Source: JBBIPA01 sp963775935 (lineage in GTDB: Bacteria > Chloroflexota > Dehalococcoidia > GIF9 > UBA5629). From it: a DNA stretch of 64,000 bases. Below the pieces are notes generated by a model. That model was not told the DNA's origin and ran no database searches. It saw only the letters and a program-made list of their open reading frames with translations. Below are positions 61,609-64,000 of this stretch, in pieces; the first letter of the stretch is position 1; the number at the start of each line of letters is the position of its first letter. The DNA lies in assembly GCA_963775935.1 (NCBI GenBank), contig CAVZKR010000003.1, positions 186,001-250,000 on the forward strand, written 5' to 3'. The position numbers and the translations under genes are program-made.

Positions 61609-62331
61609 ATGGAACAAGAGACATTACTTAAGTTGCTGGTAGTTTCTGGGCTCGGCTCCAGACGTCAAATGGCTGATGTTATTCGCCAGGGCAGGATCAA
61701 AGTGAACGGGGAAGTTGTAGAAAACTTCTCCTATCAGGTGAATCGCATTAAGGATACCATCCTTATTGATGGCAAACCTGTCCAAACGAAACCCAAGCCA
61801 AAAATCGTCCTGATGCTGAATAAGCCTGTAGGAGTTCTATCAACTACCCATGACGACAGAGGGCGCAAAACCATCATAGACATCTTGCCTCAGAAATATC
61901 GCAATATGGTGCTGTACCCAATCGGACGTCTTGATAAAGATAGCACAGGATTACTGTTAGTAACGAACGATGGAGAACTCACTTATCAGCTTACCCACCC
62001 TAAATTCGAGCATGAAAAAGAATACATAGTTGCGATCAAAGGCAAGCTCCGAGCCGATGAAATATCGTCTATTAAAAGAGGCATTCATCTCGACGATGGA
62101 GTAACCTCTCCTGCGGTTATAACTGAGACAATGGTATACCCACCTTACAATTACAGTATTACCATACACGAGGGTAGGAATCGGCAAATACACCGTATGC
62201 TCGCCAAGCTTGGACACACAGTGCTTGCTTTAAAAAGAGTTAGAGTTGGAAGGCTCATGCTAGGCAATCTGCAAGAAGGAGCGATACGCGAGCTTTCCAA
62301 TCCAGAAATTGCAAGGCTTCTGCAAGCCTAA
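61609..62331 (+). CDS. Pseudouridine synthase (RsuA/RluB/RluF family)
   Basis: This 240-residue enzyme has an S4 RNA-binding domain at residues 1-60 (SRRQMADVIRQGRIKVNG) and a RsuA-type catalytic domain. GRLDKDSTGLLLVTNDGEL contains the catalytic Asp, LTHPKFEHEKEYIV and HEGRNRQIHRMLAKLGH are family signatures. It modifies uridine in rRNA. GGGAAGG precedes the ATG. Confidence 0.93.
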   Translation: MEQETLLKLLVVSGLGSRRQMADVIRQGRIKVNGEVVENFSYQVNRIKDTILIDGKPVQTKPKPKIVLMLNKPVGVLSTTHDDRGRKTIIDILPQKYRNMVLYPIGRLDKDSTGLLLVTNDGELTYQLTHPKFEHEKEYIVAIKGKLRADEISSIKRGIHLDDGVTSPAVITETMVYPPYNYSITIHEGRNRQIHRMLAKLGHTVLALKRVRVGRLMLGNLQEGAIRELSNPEIARLLQA

Positions 62332-62337
62332 TAGAAT

Positions 62338-63078
62338 TCACGTTACTACCGGCGAAACAGCTTCCTTGAAAGGCTGTATCCTCACTATCAAGGAGAAAAG
62401 GAAAGGATAATGTAATTTTAGATGTTCCACGTAGGATATCCACTCGACTGCTAAGTGATGGTATACTCGTTGAATATCCCCGGTAAGATGCGCCAGATCG
62501 GAATCAGGCAGACTTTCAAACGATTGCCTAGCCTCTAATTCCTCAGTGAGATGAAAGGTCGCCCACAGTAAATCGGTAAATCGTTCATGCTCAAGTAAAT
62601 TGGGATTCTCTAGTAATCCCAGTAAAAATCCTCGTTTCTGAACCAGAAATGTTCTCAACCCCTCAAGGTCTATAGGTGAACAATGTAGTCTATGAGGCAT
62701 AACACTCGCATAAGTAACTGCTTTTTTAAAGTCTTTGTGTATCCACCCTTGGCTGACAGTAAGGTTCTTGCAAATATCCTGACTATTGTCAAAATAACGT
62801 AGAAAATCATGGAGGAGCTTGTTTCCCACCTCACTGAAAAATGCCCCGATTACCATATTGAGCTTTTGCAGCATCGATTGTTTTTCTCGCTGAGCCAGTA
62901 TACGCTCAATTACAATCACTACTAAAAACACTTCGATGGGAAGGAAAGCTATGTCACCAAGCAGGTAGAGGAAAATATGATGGACATCTTTAAAAATGTA
63001 ATAATGCAGGAGATATAACAGCCCGGAGACTGCTAGAAAGACGATGGCAAGAATAATAAATCGGGAGTAGTGTTTCAT
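62338..63078 (-). CDS. Membrane protein of unknown function
   Basis: This protein of about 246 residues has two hydrophobic segments near the N-terminus (about residues 8-26 and 34-56), then a helical soluble part with EVGNKLLHDFLRYFDNSQDICKNL and DLLWATFHLTEELEARQSFESLP. I do not recognise a family. The ATG at 63078 is chosen because GGAGGG lies nine bases upstream. Confidence 0.65.
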   Translation of the reverse strand: MKHYSRFIILAIVFLAVSGLLYLLHYYIFKDVHHIFLYLLGDIAFLPIEVFLVVIVIERILAQREKQSMLQKLNMVIGAFFSEVGNKLLHDFLRYFDNSQDICKNLTVSQGWIHKDFKKAVTYASVMPHRLHCSPIDLEGLRTFLVQKRGFLLGLLENPNLLEHERFTDLLWATFHLTEELEARQSFESLPDSDLAHLTGDIQRVYHHLAVEWISYVEHLKLHYPFLFSLIVRIQPFKEAVSPVVT

Positions 63079-63241
63079 TAGTTCCCTCCTCATAATGTTG
63101 CAGGTTATCCTATTTACAGATAATACCACAGATACTCGGAAAAGGGGGAAACTGGTTCTATAAGAATCTCTACGAAGGAGTCACAAACCTAAGGGCACCT
63201 TAACAATAGTATAACATCAGCTCTGCATCACCATAAATGAT

Positions 63242-63276
63242 AAGGCTGGATACCATTTCCGTAGGTATCCAGCCTT
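63242..63276 (-). terminator. Perfect 13-base inverted repeat, probable terminator
   Basis: AAGGCTGGATACC and GGTATCCAGCCTT pair around a 9-base loop. It lies 60 bases after the stop codon of the 54-residue membrane protein. The T-run is short, so termination is likely but not certain. Confidence 0.5.
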
Positions 63277-63337
63277 ATATTGGGTGGTTTAGATTGTTCT
63301 TGTTATAATTCGTCTTCAAAACCTCTTTTTTACCTTA

Positions 63338-63502
63338 TTACTGCCCCACCGCCTTCTCGAGAGCAACTCTCCTCTTTTGACGCTGGCGAGCCTCACGCAT
63401 CACCTGAAGCAAACCGCTCACATTCATATACCACACAAAAGCGGCTGGGAAGAGAATCAGCGGTATCACCACCACTATCGCTACTATTAACTGCCACGTC
63501 AT
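63338..63502 (-). CDS. 54-residue single-helix membrane protein
   Basis: The minus strand encodes MTWQLIVAIVVVIPLILFPAA followed by FVWYMNVSGLLQVMREARQRQKRRVALEKAVGQ and a stop. It has one membrane helix and a basic cytoplasmic tail. AAGGAGGT lies eight bases before the ATG, near the ideal ribosome binding site. Function unknown. Confidence 0.7.
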   Translation of the reverse strand: MTWQLIVAIVVVIPLILFPAAFVWYMNVSGLLQVMREARQRQKRRVALEKAVGQ

Positions 63503-63778
63503 TTCTATTTACCTCCTTTTTCTTATCTTTGACAGCTACAGTGTATCATTGTGCAATTACACTGACTTCCGCTATAGCACTTATTTGCCAGCCGTTAAAA
63601 CACTTAAATTCTGCTTTACAGCACCAGCACTATGTACCTACCAAGAATCGGTATATACCAGGTAAATATACCTATTAAACTATTCAGAACGTATACCCCT
63701 TGAAATAGTCTAGCCTCTGCCTCTTTAATAGAGGCAGAGGCTAGAAAAAAGTCACTAAAGAAGTCCCTGTCTTAGAAG
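63503..63778. other. Gap between small membrane protein and nitroreductase genes
   Basis: This 276-base region includes the perfect hairpin listed below. No small gene was recognised. A promoter for the 54-residue protein should be here, but no clear -35/-10 pair was found. Confidence 0.3.
63710..63744 (-). terminator. Perfect 15-base hairpin after the nitroreductase gene
   Basis: CTAGCCTCTGCCTCT and AGAGGCAGAGGCTAG pair perfectly around a 5-base loop, just after the stop codon at 63779. It is followed on the plus strand by AAAAAA, so on the minus strand the T-run precedes rather than follows it. The direction of action is uncertain. Confidence 0.5.
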
Positions 63779-64000
63779 CTACTTAACAATTTCGCAGACT
63801 TCTTTCACAGGTTTTCGTTCCTTCGGAGATGGACTTTCATCCGGATAGCCAACGGGTATTAAGGCAACAAGATCCATTCCCTGAGGAACATGGAGAATCC
63901 TCTCTAATTCACCTTTCGCCTGCATAGGACCAGTCATCCATACTGTGCCCAGTCCCATCTGATGGAATATTAAAAGCAAATAACCAATAGCCGCAGCTAC
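63779..64000 (-). CDS. Nitroreductase family protein (C-terminal part, cut by window edge)
   Basis: The minus strand gives AAAIGYLLLIFHQMGLGTVWMTG, then ILHVPQGMDLVALIPVGYPDESPSPKERK, matching the C-terminal half of nitroreductase-fold flavoproteins (LxxxxxGLGTxWxxG, then ALIPVGYPxE). The N-terminal part lies beyond the window. It would be an FMN-dependent NAD(P)H oxidoreductase. The start is not visible. Confidence 0.85.
   Translation of the reverse strand, partial: VAAAIGYLLLIFHQMGLGTVWMTGPMQAKGELERILHVPQGMDLVALIPVGYPDESPSPKERKPVKEVCEIVK

Noticed and set aside
63280..63678. Plus-strand 132-residue open frame
   Set aside because: Low-complexity Ser/Thr/Leu content, no ribosome binding site, and antisense to the 54-residue membrane protein with an ideal one.

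Overview
The window looks like a chromosomal segment of an anaerobic bacterium, most likely a Chloroflexota member related to the Dehalococcoidia. This is inferred from gene content, not from a marker gene: a primary-type sigma factor, a single-chain glycyl-tRNA synthetase, stand-alone Hdr/MvhD-type redox modules, a ferredoxin-dependent 2-oxoacid oxidoreductase, B12 and molybdenum-cofactor riboswitches, and surface proteins with a C-terminal membrane anchor as expected without an outer membrane. TTG and GTG starts are common. I saw no rRNA, tRNA, CRISPR array or intact mobile element.

Layout. 0-1.5 kb holds small membrane or secreted proteins and a scar where an IS transposase remnant abuts a decayed GGDEF domain. 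1.5-5.7 kb holds an M50/CBS protease, a CDF metal exporter, a DedA-like protein and a cysteine synthase. 5.7-8.7 kb is a molybdate/tungstate ABC operon behind a probable Moco/Tuco riboswitch that hides the ribosome binding site. 8.8-11.1 kb holds a zinc-ribbon membrane protein and an amino-acid permease. 11.2-21.8 kb is one long minus-strand operon: a four-subunit 2-oxoacid:ferredoxin oxidoreductase, a 1164-residue HdrA/NfnB-like/HdrA fusion, MvhD, an HdrC-HdrB fusion, an HdrA-MvhD fusion and a 44-residue zinc ribbon. It reads as a module that takes electrons from 2-oxoacid oxidation and distributes them through flavins, probably by bifurcation.

22-32 kb holds zinc-ribbon proteins, LemA with an M48 protease, a PAS histidine kinase, a two-subunit CoA-transferase, a GH13 enzyme and an MFS transporter. 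32-42.3 kb is the most unusual region. Two cobalamin riboswitches, each with its own terminator, flank a corrinoid-binding lipoprotein (BtuF-like) and then lead into two very large secreted Asp-box beta-propeller proteins and an Ig-like transmembrane protein. No BtuC or BtuD follows. A third, truncated propeller paralogue lies at 49.7 kb. The suggested reading is a B12-repressed cell-surface system, possibly for corrinoid capture.

42.4-48.1 kb holds a phosphoribosyltransferase, an adenine deaminase and a two-component system, all with frameshifts. The frames between lesions are well conserved, so recent decay and sequence error are both possible. 48.3-64 kb is mostly housekeeping: glycyl-tRNA synthetase, a HAD hydrolase, a radical SAM protein, a DUF89 protein, a TGS GTPase, an eIF2B-like protein, TatD, a nucleotidyltransferase, thioredoxin/CcdA/TlpA, a NifU-like protein, the sigma factor, a pseudouridine synthase, small membrane proteins and a partial nitroreductase.
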